64,000 nt of DNA from assembly GCA_947493955.1 (NCBI GenBank), contig CANLSQ010000001.1:558001-622000 (forward strand), given 5' to 3'. This document shows positions 48,901 through 53,824 of this stretch, in pieces. The notes beneath the pieces are model-generated. The model made no database searches and was not told the DNA's origin. It saw nothing but the letters and a program-made list of their open reading frames with translations. How positions within the stretch are numbered: the stretch's first letter is position 1; each line of letters begins with the position of its first letter. The translations under genes were made by a program, and so were the position numbers. The DNA comes from an uncultured Sphingomonadaceae bacterium (GTDB taxonomy: Bacteria > Pseudomonadota > Alphaproteobacteria > Sphingomonadales > Sphingomonadaceae).

Positions 48901-51605
48901 GACAGGGGATTACCTACAGCTTTGCATCCGGGGGCAATCCAGGCGGGTTGTTCAGCATTAACGGCTCGGGACAACTGGTTCTGAATTCACCTTTGAATTA
49001 CGAAGCCAGACCCACGGCATTTACAGAGGGGTATGCCGATGTGAAGGTGGTTGCAACAACGGCAAGTGGTCCGGTGTCTAGTGTACGGACCGGACGGATT
49101 ACCTTGCTCAATGTGAATGAAGCCCCCGGCACCCCGTCCCAGCCCGGCAATGCAAGTATCGCGGAGAACGCGACCGGTTATGCCGGCGTGACGTTCACCG
49201 GTGCCACAGACCCGGATGGCGATCCAGTGAGCTATGTATTTGCGAACAGCAGCACCGTGTCGGGCAAGTTTGAAATCAAGAATGGCAACCAGTTGCACGT
49301 AAGGTCAGCATTTGACTACGAAGCGACTCCGACAGCAGGCGTTCCAACGGTCTACGCTTATGCCAATGGCCAACGCAGTGCCGGTGGCCGTTCACTGACG
49401 CTGAATGTGGGGAATGTGGATGATAATCTGCCAACTGCGAGTATCGCGCGTGCTGCCGGAGTCCCGGCAACAATTGTCGAGAACGCGTACCAACCGGGGT
49501 CCAATGCGCTTATCGCCAATGTAACCGCCTCTGATGCGGACGGAGATGCGCTGACCTATTCAATTGTTAGTGGAAATGCCACTGGCGCTTTGTCGCTAAA
49601 TGGCTCGGGTGAACTCCGAATTGCAGCTGGTTTCGACTATGAGGCTTTAGGCGGTGCAGCCAATCTCGGCATTGATCCGGCAATTCCGTTCTCAATTACG
49701 GTGCGGGTGGCACAGTCCAACAATAGCGGGCGCTATGTGGACCGGACCTTGAATCTGTCGATTGCGGATGTATCCGAAGGACCAACAATTTATAGTGGAA
49801 ATGGACTGCCTTATAACGAGACTACTCATGAGAGTGGCGCATATAGCGTGGCCGACCTGGAAGGTTCGGCGCGTTATATTCAGAGTATGGTTCAAGTTAA
49901 TATTCCAGAAGCCAACTACTTCGTAAACACTACAAATCTAAAAATATTCTTGGACAATAACTCCAGCTTTGGTTTCGACGCTGGTGATCAACTTTTGACT
50001 GAATTTAATTCTAACAACAACGCTTACTATACTAGGCCAACAACCTACACGTTTCTTGCGGCCGGTTATCAATGGACTGGAACGCCTTGGGCTAGTAACT
50101 TTGTCCAGCAGCTCCCTCCTGTTGTCTTCGATCTAGACGGCACCGGAATCAGCTCCACCGAAATTACCGTCTCCTTCGACATCGACGGCGACGGCACCAA
50201 AGACCAAACCGGTTGGATCAGCGGCGGACAGGGCTTCCTCGCACTAGATCGCGATGGCGATGGACTGATCACGCACGGCGCAGAAATATCCTTCATTCAG
50301 GACCTCCCGGGTGCTCGAACCGATCTCGAAGGCCTAAGCGCCTTCGACAGCAATGACGACAACATCTTCGATGCCCAAGACGCCCGCTTTGGCGAGTTTC
50401 TGGTGTGGCAGGACGCCAATGAAGACGGCATTTCAGACGCCGGGGAATTGCTGTCCCTGCCCGATGCCGGGATCGCCAGCATTGCGCTTGTCGGCACGCA
50501 GCAGCAGCAATCGGATGAAGGCAATATCGGTATACTTGGTACCTCCACTTTCACCCGCACCGATGGCACGGCCGCGGCGGTCGGCGATGTGGCGCTACGT
50601 TGGGAGCGCATCTCCGAACCGGTTGTAACGCAATTCCCGTCGAGCACGGTTTTCGCCCTTGATGCGGATGGCAATGGCATCATCGACCCAGTGATAGAGA
50701 CGATGACCCTTGCCCAGGCCATAAATGATTTTGACAGCGATGGTGATGGTCAGTTCACGTCCGCCGATGAACGCTATTATGATCTGCGGGTCTGGAGTGA
50801 TGCCAATGATAATGGCCGTGCAGAGGTAACAGAACTCTTCGGTCTGGATCGTCCGTTACCAACGGAAACAACAGGTGACATCCCATTGGCGGAACCTGTC
50901 AATCAACCGTCACCATCTGTTCTTGTGACGAATGAACCTGCACCTGCTGAACCACAGAATGTTGGAGGAGCTGGCAACCCGGCTGCCACGCCTGCGGCAG
51001 AGCAACTTAGTGCAGCACAAGAATTGGCACTCGCGGAAATTTCAAGCCTGCCAACGAGCAGGGACCTGTTAAACGGTATGTCACGTGATCATATCGAAAG
51101 GGGCATTCTGGGCGCAGCATCGGAAGGCGATATGTTGCGCCAGGCTTATGTCGAGAATTACGGCACCATTCCAACAGACGGGGCATCTTTATCGTCCAGC
51201 AGTCTTGCAAGTGTTTCGATTCCGCCGGAGTCTGATAACGGCAACACCGAAGCTGCAGATCTCAATGCTCTGCGAGCCGGTTTGTACAAGCGAGAGTTGC
51301 TAGGTTGGGCTGATACATCGCTGGATATCCCTGCGGACCAAGATGTATTCGATTATTTTGATGAAAGCGTTCCCGCAACAGCGGATATGGTTGAGAGGAT
51401 CAGGATTGCAAATACCGATCTATCAGGGAACGGTGCAGCCGAAGCTGCAGGGGTTTATTCAAGTGATCCGGCAGCTTCTGATGGAGATGCACTGAAAATT
51501 GCCTTGATGACACAGGATATGACCACATTTGGCGTGACATCTGCGGCAGAAACCATGAAAGAGCGAGATCGTAACCCCGTTCCGCTCGATTATTTTGCGG
51601 CCTGA
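33999..51605 (+). CDS. Giant RTX protein, 5868 residues: pore-former-like N-terminus, RTX, cadherin and EF-hand-like modules
   Basis: Predicted type I-secreted protein without signal peptide. Residue layout (approximate): 1-640 unique N-terminal region; 640-864 glycine-rich hydrophobic stretch (for example GGFAGPLGAFAGAFLGFL), pore-former-like; 865-1117 Lys-containing segment; 1168-4044 about one hundred RTX nonapeptides, interleaved with ten serralysin-like turn modules and two Ig-like (He_PIG type) domains near 2913-3017 and 3417-3520; 4180-4400 Ig-like; 4404-5264 eight cadherin-like repeats with NEAP-type linkers; 5375-5614 calcium-binding EF-hand-like loops (DLDGTGISS, DIDGDGTKD, DRDGDGLI); then the C-terminal part, ending PLDYFAA, presumed to hold the secretion signal. 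It is flanked by its exporter and an HlyC-type acyltransferase. Whether it is toxin, adhesin or both is open. Confidence 0.92.
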   Translation: MNEGVYSSEFKADLRAATAQSRAEIGDSFSFSANRAKSYYNISTVLRQEAQRMVSAWTNKLLAGEVTGEYLGSEYQRTETRLLGAAELLETQAEITTYSGEAGAAAILGNYNALLNNPAIYDTPLDVFSWEIDSAVVSFFDAVANSNGSVALNEISTNSILAVDGIVWNRKGLLDHFPGTGLGIDYTALPEDSLAWRLTTGNERRALQNQNFGAIEFTFGNSGFLVAAAYATPQGRALGKDPVEFGFDGPVDSLINGQISSDGKYVFTIDEFDRQIIRENTSNGLYVWVENGKESLSLLQRAGAEVAASQSGAVLLSRALDGSFVASPDATSFRYTVNGWDVVDGVYGLDYVKDVLGADFGANGTRVRNAPTLEDGSANPYYVPGGGTSIPVTEYLSRFAAMNGVSAYGIPTVINQPNGDKLVGNTLVTIVGDQRVLYFQQATISSDGEVTFGNYGRVEEQADGSVEIVAVSEEEETAALNLAQADAARIRSMLDVAENFAENADDGGLESLQGESLISSTEGPNVGVQAGEGNEIIVSYQRRYAPLTSSEAFLDPQTGNFLPPGFTAFRDQFSGRIGVIDSRQRESKITYDDQGNILKTEVFDGQINDGVIVSGQPNKYGVTVEQIYGSSGSPISTDIKINDNPIPFEFSDIGGALGKQLGYRIAGNNAVLGIATSAVLQTVGDNLGDVLDGIIGNQSATNASKDAFSTFGPELLNNLKSAGVGALSSFLTAELIDVVGVDGFAGEALNTGAGAVIGQVLSNIAGIGDPSGVFSGVNPALIGNAIGSFLGTKLASEIVGFDTIGGQIGAAVGSSVASAGLGILFAEKFGALGGFAGPLGAFAGAFLGFLVGGLIGSIFGGTPRSGADATWNEAEGRFVVDNAYSRKGGSKETAEAMAGLVADTFNAVLDATGGRLNNPGAITTGNYGMRKSDFVYRPTSTRDKRAITYRVSSKQDGAFEKLTGYGIYQGLSDPDFQIIGGNTYVKRAVYASIEVGGQSATNFDQSVLLGNIASAQAYENYLANSAVINAIVSAESDSVFAAETAINLARAVELGLTKRHRADWFGGFGALLEEAGTSVANVEFGFDYDPFSDQISRLIGVGDFVMGDTIDVAGQTTIEGTSGDDTVVLTHVTTNTDGFQVAGGAGYIANTTGLTINGELSTGGDLSIDVAATIDAGDGNDTVHAGDLGNNVFGGSGDDVLYGGKLDDWLLGGDGNDTLNAGGAASYTLGGNGNYLNGGAGDDMLIGREGSDWLEGGDGTDVLEGGDGGDILAGGAGAGDILRGGRGDDQYLFRLGDVGAVGVGDTTYATADRIIDESGLTVESVVAQAFNGLSASEINGNIADALSGDLFRFGGGLNNWRGGGAQVTSNGRAAGGEDVLVLGQGIGVDDIKLIKSDDGKDLILELAPDGVFNGDRVVMEDWFSSFNKVETLRFADGNEIRLADFDTFILGSDGSETIVGTAGNDFVHAGSGDDLVYLLSGNDFGNGGLGNDSVSGDSGNDIVVGGNGDDLLFGGFGQDTVSGGTGNDRLTGDEGNDILSGGAGDDEIIGGSGNDVFRFQRGDGHDTLIDALTSEWDAAWISGQGGQNGYVVGTDGSITHPTHGTIFDGENWSATTRYDIETGTLYVHQPADADAIVTSAGSDILEFGLGIDINDIQFAAANGGKDLVIGIESSGATVNSFSSLDDTITLKEWGPSGNAGATGSIETFVFFNTGAVDVASMSLSAGTDGDDGNLIGSAALANWITGGAGDDVITGGGLNDIINGNSGQDRLIGLVGSDVLLGGAGNDVLIGGAGGTRDGAPAGDILIGGLGLDTASYETAATGVTLSLTQNIAATGDAAGDVFDSIENLTGSDFADSLEGDAGENDLTGGKGDDILKGASGDDLYVFGRGDGEDTIDDHLVASENIIVDDNGNLQPPYVSNFDLIDNELGLYRFDHIVTNSDTGEIVYRKESVGYNYRNVQAPTTFAADGWVDGITVTGNKVAEVATFADAGSDTILFEDYTGNAGVTGDAAIGLADLGFHFSGDDLVITLIGSTTDKVRIKNFRSGAAINANQAVETIQFSDGSSFDLSGLKFDASGNLLTASTDTSENPIDEFLVGTSGFDSLTGGSGDDTLSGLDGNDVLDGGDGDDLLSGGMGADNINGGVGADTVTYVSSDAAININLGTAAASAIIANSESSGDQLTGIENALGSHYADTITGNADENILKGNRGDDTLTGLTGADVLVGDDGDDTLDGGVGEDNLDGGAGNDLIKGGADKDVLVGGDGNDILLGDDGVGADDQLIGGAGIDRLEGGAGNDVLLGGEGNDSSASLISAGAGPQTTLAAGLYGGDGDDVLDGGAGDDTLDGGLGADQYLFGRNSGNDTVITGGGNDELVFNDITSDQLWFSEIPNGTSGNFNLVINAIGQGTSVTVENWRTYSNDQSNQARRIVAADKVLATSDVGALVVAMASQSSTVPASWPTDPDQAFLDSFDQAWQDFDSYEDRAIVIGTSAGDAINFDSDLVGGVRYEGLGGNDTINAGETSDILVGGKGTDTLNGGGGDDQFHYAADTGYDHVDGGDGYDTLVATQDNTRFYIQSLTNVEAISTNGYDGVRLYVRKNRALDLSGVEVDGPITIFGNNNGNETITGSAGDDVIRALKGSDDLDGGDGIDTYSAQGIKAAGTIDISGPIGSHVTANDSDILRNFENVIGDTKADTIIGSAGANTLDGRGGADTISGGSGNDILIGGGGGDTLNGDDGDDVLVGGAGSDKLKGGLGNDTASYEDMVNPFGSPTVDNATGISIDGVRANLLANSSANGTSAPAVRASQGYANGDWYYEIENLTGSKFNDLLTGDANNNLLTGGGGDDALYGGAGFDTAVFSGKRSDYSINTGAITTVTDLRTGSTSLITDGTDKLQNIESIRFADMTISLGIDPNNQPILGEPQMVDQVWEDGVLANYTIPETAFIDLDLGDALVFTASLSDDSAIPTWLNFNATTQTFTGTPPLSAVGSVLEVKVTATDQGYSISDNFLITISEAPGSDVVGTTGDDIQAGTFRRETMIGLAGNDIFAGSAGADIIDGGAGTDLVDYSASLAAVTVDLGTGTGNGGDAEGDQFVAVESALGSAFSDNIIGTDGGDTLDGGSGGADRIDGAAGDDLIKGGDGEDTLLGGAGNDTIYARARNDGSLEDVIDGGNGVDELRLTDSIFGAIVDLSNDGVSPISIEHVVGSNFNDIITGNGYSNILNGGLGDDNIAGGRGNDQVNGDAGNDILSGDSGDDILRGGAGNDRLIGGSGADQLYGDSGIDTVDYRASLAGVSVNLTTNATSGGDAQGDVIANLSIENIDGSDFDDSLTGSLVNNVLKGFGGNDTLQGGEGDDTLDGGEGVDTAVYSGNRSDYLIDSVNKTITDINLANGNDGVDTYVDLEFVEFAGGETVELANAGNLAPVTGTPGLADQLWIDNADFVYTIPTSAFTDADGNQTDPYDGLNFVATLADGSALPSWLTFDPTGKTFGYSSESAAIGSNLNVRVTASDGISSIFADFNISIIEGPGETIVGTVAGETIEGTFRSEAINALDGDDVVMGSLGADVIDGGAGTDTADYLNSAAGVTIGLDGSVGSGGQAEGDTLVSIERLHGSQLADSLNGSAADDILDGRDGDDILDGGDGNDTILGDGGNDTLYGGAGDDNLIGGAGADAFFGGSGSDYANYYYSGLTAEQVVVSQGVTADLGNASANTGFAAGDTYDGIEKLFGTAFDDNLFGDANGNTIRGAEGSDLLFGRAGGDYLDGGDGADTLDGGIGADIILGGLGNDLIHALVVGEDTIDGGEGIDTVSFAATSAALSIDIDNPAHKLTSIENIVGGTGNDDVLGNAAANQIDGGAGNDTIEGGAGADILNGGSGVDTLTYAGSVTGTTFMSGLIGASSVNGVVIAAEVDRMLDGVDVNIQTNSANGADAIGDIISGFEMLVGSSHSDRLHGTDGNSEVHGGAGNDVVYGGAGDDTLHGGSGDDFIFGEAGADMIYGGDGDDRLFGEGDSDSLHGGAGNDILDAGDAGDMLDGGTGDDILIGGAGDDQYFLTKTSGSDIIYNYDSSAALALDLQDVVQYSADIAKSDIWFTKEAGTKDLRVKVLGEPSQVIIKDWFVNTTAGDFTNAGAQFVLRMFIAGESTATTVDSLSQLLTTMAAIPEPTSLTELTPAQQDAINDAWILNTPPTIVADANNPTELDEDGTAVLYFDVEDSGQTPLTSIQVLPGQSGAVEIVSIDLVPGAGNEGRRKVTVRGLPDASGAGSIMLTASDSIFDSTPIAVPLTVNAVADGVTIGALGDVGGNADTVINLPQISAGLIDDDGSELIDYLNVEGIPAGAILSDGTNSFTATGGSTSVDVKAWDLAALRITPPLGSAADFSLTISTRSRETSNGAVSTNSTQTIAVSVNGAPTAIGVAPSPFDENAVGVGSGGTLVATLSATDPDGTAGLTYAIDGGPQASKFRVEGNLLYLADGQSLDYEAGDALVNIRVTDSDGLSFVRSNIAIRPVDLNEAPTTPSSTSSTAVFDENQIGDTGVRFSSTDPDGDPVSFVFSATGTATNGKYSIQNGNQLWVSSALDYENDANGSFGIVATANGQTSAAITQNLTIRNINEAPVLTGGATASVAEGSAGGTVLKTLTSTDPDQNGIAFGEAGHVYSIASGDTSRFEIVGNQLRVKAGVVFDYEAATSYNLTLRVRDNNGNSGTLSDDQAFTVNITNVNESPYSLVDVNASYGSGASGVVGQISDGATAGVLAGITARATDPDGDTLSYAIVGGNTGDWFTINSSTGVVSVKSGRTVQYESTTNGQVTLNIRASDGSLTVQNNNLTINVLDVNETPTFTSAASASISETAAGGSFVHTITTGDPDKDAALFGEAGHVLSIAGGSSLFEIVGNQLRTKSGTVLDYDNPVNRTHNLTLQVRDNNGASGYKFANQAFTVNVTNVNEKPSTPNAFSASVNENNSGVLLTFGGSVDPEGQGITYSFASGGNPGGLFSINGSGQLVLNSPLNYEARPTAFTEGYADVKVVATTASGPVSSVRTGRITLLNVNEAPGTPSQPGNASIAENATGYAGVTFTGATDPDGDPVSYVFANSSTVSGKFEIKNGNQLHVRSAFDYEATPTAGVPTVYAYANGQRSAGGRSLTLNVGNVDDNLPTASIARAAGVPATIVENAYQPGSNALIANVTASDADGDALTYSIVSGNATGALSLNGSGELRIAAGFDYEALGGAANLGIDPAIPFSITVRVAQSNNSGRYVDRTLNLSIADVSEGPTIYSGNGLPYNETTHESGAYSVADLEGSARYIQSMVQVNIPEANYFVNTTNLKIFLDNNSSFGFDAGDQLLTEFNSNNNAYYTRPTTYTFLAAGYQWTGTPWASNFVQQLPPVVFDLDGTGISSTEITVSFDIDGDGTKDQTGWISGGQGFLALDRDGDGLITHGAEISFIQDLPGARTDLEGLSAFDSNDDNIFDAQDARFGEFLVWQDANEDGISDAGELLSLPDAGIASIALVGTQQQQSDEGNIGILGTSTFTRTDGTAAAVGDVALRWERISEPVVTQFPSSTVFALDADGNGIIDPVIETMTLAQAINDFDSDGDGQFTSADERYYDLRVWSDANDNGRAEVTELFGLDRPLPTETTGDIPLAEPVNQPSPSVLVTNEPAPAEPQNVGGAGNPAATPAAEQLSAAQELALAEISSLPTSRDLLNGMSRDHIERGILGAASEGDMLRQAYVENYGTIPTDGASLSSSSLASVSIPPESDNGNTEAADLNALRAGLYKRELLGWADTSLDIPADQDVFDYFDESVPATADMVERIRIANTDLSGNGAAEAAGVYSSDPAASDGDALKIALMTQDMTTFGVTSAAETMKERDRNPVPLDYFAA
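36160..36590 (+). other. Glycine-rich hydrophobic (glycine-zipper-like) segment of the giant RTX protein
   Basis: Residues about 721-864 are dominated by Gly, Ala, Leu, Ile and Phe, with many GxxxG and GxxxA steps and no charged interruptions over the last forty residues. Pore-forming RTX toxins carry a hydrophobic domain in the same relative place, before the acylation segment and the RTX repeats. Confidence 0.6.
42550..43290 (+). repeat. Internal duplication unit A of giant gene
   Basis: Runs from GFDTAVFSGKRSDY through an Ig-like domain to the start of the next RTX block (GTFRRETMIGLAGND, then GGAGTDLVDYSASLA). It matches unit B, about 1.52 kb downstream, in module order and many motifs. 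Confidence 0.7.
44074..44820 (+). repeat. Internal duplication unit B of giant gene
   Basis: Starts GVDTAVYSGNRSDY, then an Ig-like domain with a short insertion, then GTFRSEAINALDGDD and GGAGTDTADYLNSAA. Same order as unit A, offset by about 508 codons, which points to tandem duplication and divergence. Confidence 0.7.
47208..49790 (+). repeat. Eight cadherin-like repeats of giant gene
   Basis: Repeats start near 47208, 47520, 47820, 48150, 48485, 48815, 49125 and 49435. Each has a DPDGD- or DxDGD-type calcium motif, a (L/F)DYE motif, and linkers such as DLNEAP, NINEAP, NVNESP, DVNETP and NVNEKP. Repeats 3 and 5 share almost identical DNA (663-base offset), and repeats 2 and 7 resemble each other. 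Confidence 0.85.
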
Positions 51606-51620
51606 TGCTAGGATTTCTGA

Positions 51621-52133
51621 ATGACTGAAACTGCCGAACAAGAATCCGCTCCCACGGTAAGCCATTTGCTTGGTGAAATGACCTGGCTTCTGACGCAATC
51701 GCCGCTTCATAAAGCGATGCAGATTGGTGATTTGGAATGGCTGTGTATGCCAGCCCTGATAAACCAGCAATTTTATCTGTTCCGAGATGGCGATCAGCCT
51801 GTTGGCCTCGCATTATGGGCTAAATGCAATGAAGCGGCTGAAAAGAAGCTTGAAGGCGGTATGATAGAGCCGGAAAACAGATTGACGCTGGAAGAATGGA
51901 CCAGTGGTGACACTATCTGGCTGGTCGATCTGATTGCACCATTTGCTACCAATCAGAATAAGCAGCGTGAGGTGATGATTGCCGATCTGATTTCTGGCCC
52001 CCTCAAGGGACAAGCGTTCAACTTCCATCAGACAGACCCCAATACTGGGGAGCGTATAGTGCAAACAATAGATGCTGATGCTGGAGACAAACTTAAAGCC
52101 GTGATTGAAGCTGCTGGGGCCACCAAGCAATAG
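51621..52133 (+). CDS. RTX toxin-activating lysine acyltransferase (HlyC family)
   Basis: A 170-residue member of the HlyC/RtxC family, which transfers fatty acyl groups from acyl-ACP to lysines of RTX protoxins before export. The conserved start LLGEMTWLLTQSPLH carries the catalytic His (H30), and TSGDTIWLVDLIAPFA carries the catalytic Asp (D103), so the dyad is intact. The C-terminal part is more divergent. AGGA stands eight bases before the ATG, and the gene begins 15 bases after the giant gene, so the substrate is almost certainly that protein. In the classical hlyCABD order the acyltransferase comes first; here it comes last. Confidence 0.92.
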   Translation: MTETAEQESAPTVSHLLGEMTWLLTQSPLHKAMQIGDLEWLCMPALINQQFYLFRDGDQPVGLALWAKCNEAAEKKLEGGMIEPENRLTLEEWTSGDTIWLVDLIAPFATNQNKQREVMIADLISGPLKGQAFNFHQTDPNTGERIVQTIDADAGDKLKAVIEAAGATKQ

Positions 52134-52329
52134 CTAGGATCACATTAGCGATACATCATCGCACCCCAGATTTGTTTCAAGCTCCTATCCAGCATCACTA
52201 GCTGTCGAAGAAGAGAGCAGCGCTAAGGAAGAAATATTTTCCCGCACCTTTGACAAGTCAGGCGCTTTCTTAGGATTTTACGCCAGTAATCATAGGTTAG
52301 AAGCTAGTTCGCACGGCGCGTGTCTTGAG
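52134..52329. other. Non-coding interval after RTX locus
   Basis: No gene, clear terminator or repeat is seen between the acyltransferase gene and the convergent VTT gene. CTAAGGAAG near 52215 could pair with CTTTCTTAG near 52265, but the loop is long and the pairing imperfect. Confidence 0.5.
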
Positions 52330-52989
52330 TCAGTTAACGGTTTCTATCGTTTGGCGGCGTTGATAGATAAACCAGCCAATCCATAGGACTGTATATAATC
52401 CCAGCGCTGCAAAAATTGCTGGCTTGGGATCATTCAAACTACTGATCGAACCCGCATAGGCAGCAATTCCAACATAGGGAACGGTGCCAAGAGCGTAGAA
52501 GGTCAGATATCGCATTAACGGCATTCGGGTGACACCGGCCATGCAAGCGGTGACTTCAGGGATCATCGGAGCTGATCTGGCGAGCGTGATCATCGCCGGA
52601 CCGCTTTGTGCAAAGGCCTTGGCCATTTTGCTGCGTTCTTCCTCGTCCTTGACGAGAAAAGCTAGCGCCCGATCACCATAGCGCTGGCTGATTGCATAGC
52701 CGGCCAGCACCGCCAGCGTTGTGCCCGTAAGCGCCGATGCCATGCCGAGTGGAAAGCCAAGAAAATAGCCAGCAAGCAAGGTGATGGTCAGGGTTGGGAC
52801 AGCGACAAACAGATCAATGAAAAGCAGTAACACCACGGCGGCGACTACATAGGTCGGATCAACTTGTTGCGCTTGTTCGAGCAGCCAGCGGACGTTCTCG
52901 ACGGTCAATATTCCTAGCACCCGGCCCAGTATAAAGGTGGATGCAAAAATGAGAGTCAGGATCGCCATGACTTTAAGAAGTGGTTTCAT
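52330..52989 (-). CDS. TVP38/TMEM64 (VTT domain) membrane protein
   Basis: A 219-residue inner-membrane protein of the VTT/DedA-related family, whose members act as lipid scramblase- or transporter-like proteins. It has about five hydrophobic segments. Diagnostic stretches are VPTLTITLLAGYFLGFPLG and ITLARSAPMIPEVTACMAG, the latter containing the family arginine and prolines. It starts 11 bases after the SDR gene and forms a two-gene operon with it. Confidence 0.88.
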   Translation of the reverse strand: MKPLLKVMAILTLIFASTFILGRVLGILTVENVRWLLEQAQQVDPTYVVAAVVLLLFIDLFVAVPTLTITLLAGYFLGFPLGMASALTGTTLAVLAGYAISQRYGDRALAFLVKDEEERSKMAKAFAQSGPAMITLARSAPMIPEVTACMAGVTRMPLMRYLTFYALGTVPYVGIAAYAGSISSLNDPKPAIFAALGLYTVLWIGWFIYQRRQTIETVN

Positions 52990-53000
52990 TATCTATTCCT

Positions 53001-53732
53001 TTAACCAGATTTCATGATTTTACGAGCGAGACCGGGCATGAACCGGGCAATAGGACGTAAAAGTTTGACTTTGCCGATATCGATGTCGGCTTTTCGTGCA
53101 GCAATGCCTTTGATGATGTCGCTTGCCACCTTGTCCGGTGGGAGCTTGCCATCGCCGCGACCGGCGGTCATCGCCGTGTTGACCAGTGGCAGGAAGGCCT
53201 GCATTACCGCAACATCTGTCTGCTGCAACTGGTTCTGCAACGCCTGGGAGAAAATATTCAAAGCGCCTTTGGTCGCGCAATATATGGCGGAGCTTGTTTT
53301 GGGGACCAATCCAAGCCCTGAATTCACGTTTAGAATGAATGGATTACTACCATTGAGTAGGGCAGGGAGTAGTAGATAGCAAAGCTGCGTAGGGGTAGTG
53401 AAATTGGTGGCGATTTCATTGGCGATCTGACCATAATCAAATTCATCATCGAGAAAACTGGGCGTGTATTGTAAAGCCGCATTGTTGATCAGACCATCAA
53501 TGGCAGGAAAGCCTGTAATCAAATCGAACGCCGCTTGTTTAACCGCCATTTCGTCGGACAGGTCGGCCTTGAAGATGGCGATTTCGGGATAGTTGCTTTT
53601 GAGCTGGTCCAAAGCCGCAGAGGGTCTGGCGATGACAATGATTTCATTGTCGGACGCCAGCTGCCGGACGAGCTCCAGCCCAAGGCCCGACGCGCCACCG
53701 GTAACCGCTATCCGTTTGCCGCTGATCGTCAT
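53001..53732 (-). CDS. Short-chain dehydrogenase/reductase
   Basis: NAD(P)-dependent oxidoreductase of 243 residues, DltE-like. It has the cofactor motif TGGASGLG (about residues 11-18), NNAA at about 86, and the catalytic Ser/Tyr/Lys set, with YCATK near 154-158. The substrate is unknown. First gene of the operon with the VTT protein, and divergent from a Crp/Fnr regulator 92 bases away that may control it. Confidence 0.9.
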   Translation of the reverse strand: MTISGKRIAVTGGASGLGLELVRQLASDNEIIVIARPSAALDQLKSNYPEIAIFKADLSDEMAVKQAAFDLITGFPAIDGLINNAALQYTPSFLDDEFDYGQIANEIATNFTTPTQLCYLLLPALLNGSNPFILNVNSGLGLVPKTSSAIYCATKGALNIFSQALQNQLQQTDVAVMQAFLPLVNTAMTAGRGDGKLPPDKVASDIIKGIAARKADIDIGKVKLLRPIARFMPGLARKIMKSG

Positions 53733-53805
53733 GGTTTTTCCTCTATTCTTAAAATGATTAGCACTGTGTCGAAGGCGCTATTACGCTAAGAGGACGGAGC
53801 CGTAA

Positions 53806-53819
53806 TTAACCTGGGTTAA
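53806..53819. promoter_or_regulatory. Palindrome at the start of the Crp/Fnr gene
   Basis: TTAACC-TG-GGTTAA, six-base arms, ends five bases before the ATG of the regulator and covers the place where a ribosome site would be. It also lies in the shared region with the divergent SDR operon, so it could be an autoregulatory operator. Confidence 0.45.
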
Positions 53820-53824
53820 AAGTG

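Noticed and set aside
28687-52329. Genomic island mobilised by a transposon or integrase near the tRNA-Thr gene
   Set aside because: A tRNA borders the RTX locus, but I see no integrase, insertion sequence or repeat of the tRNA end at the other side.
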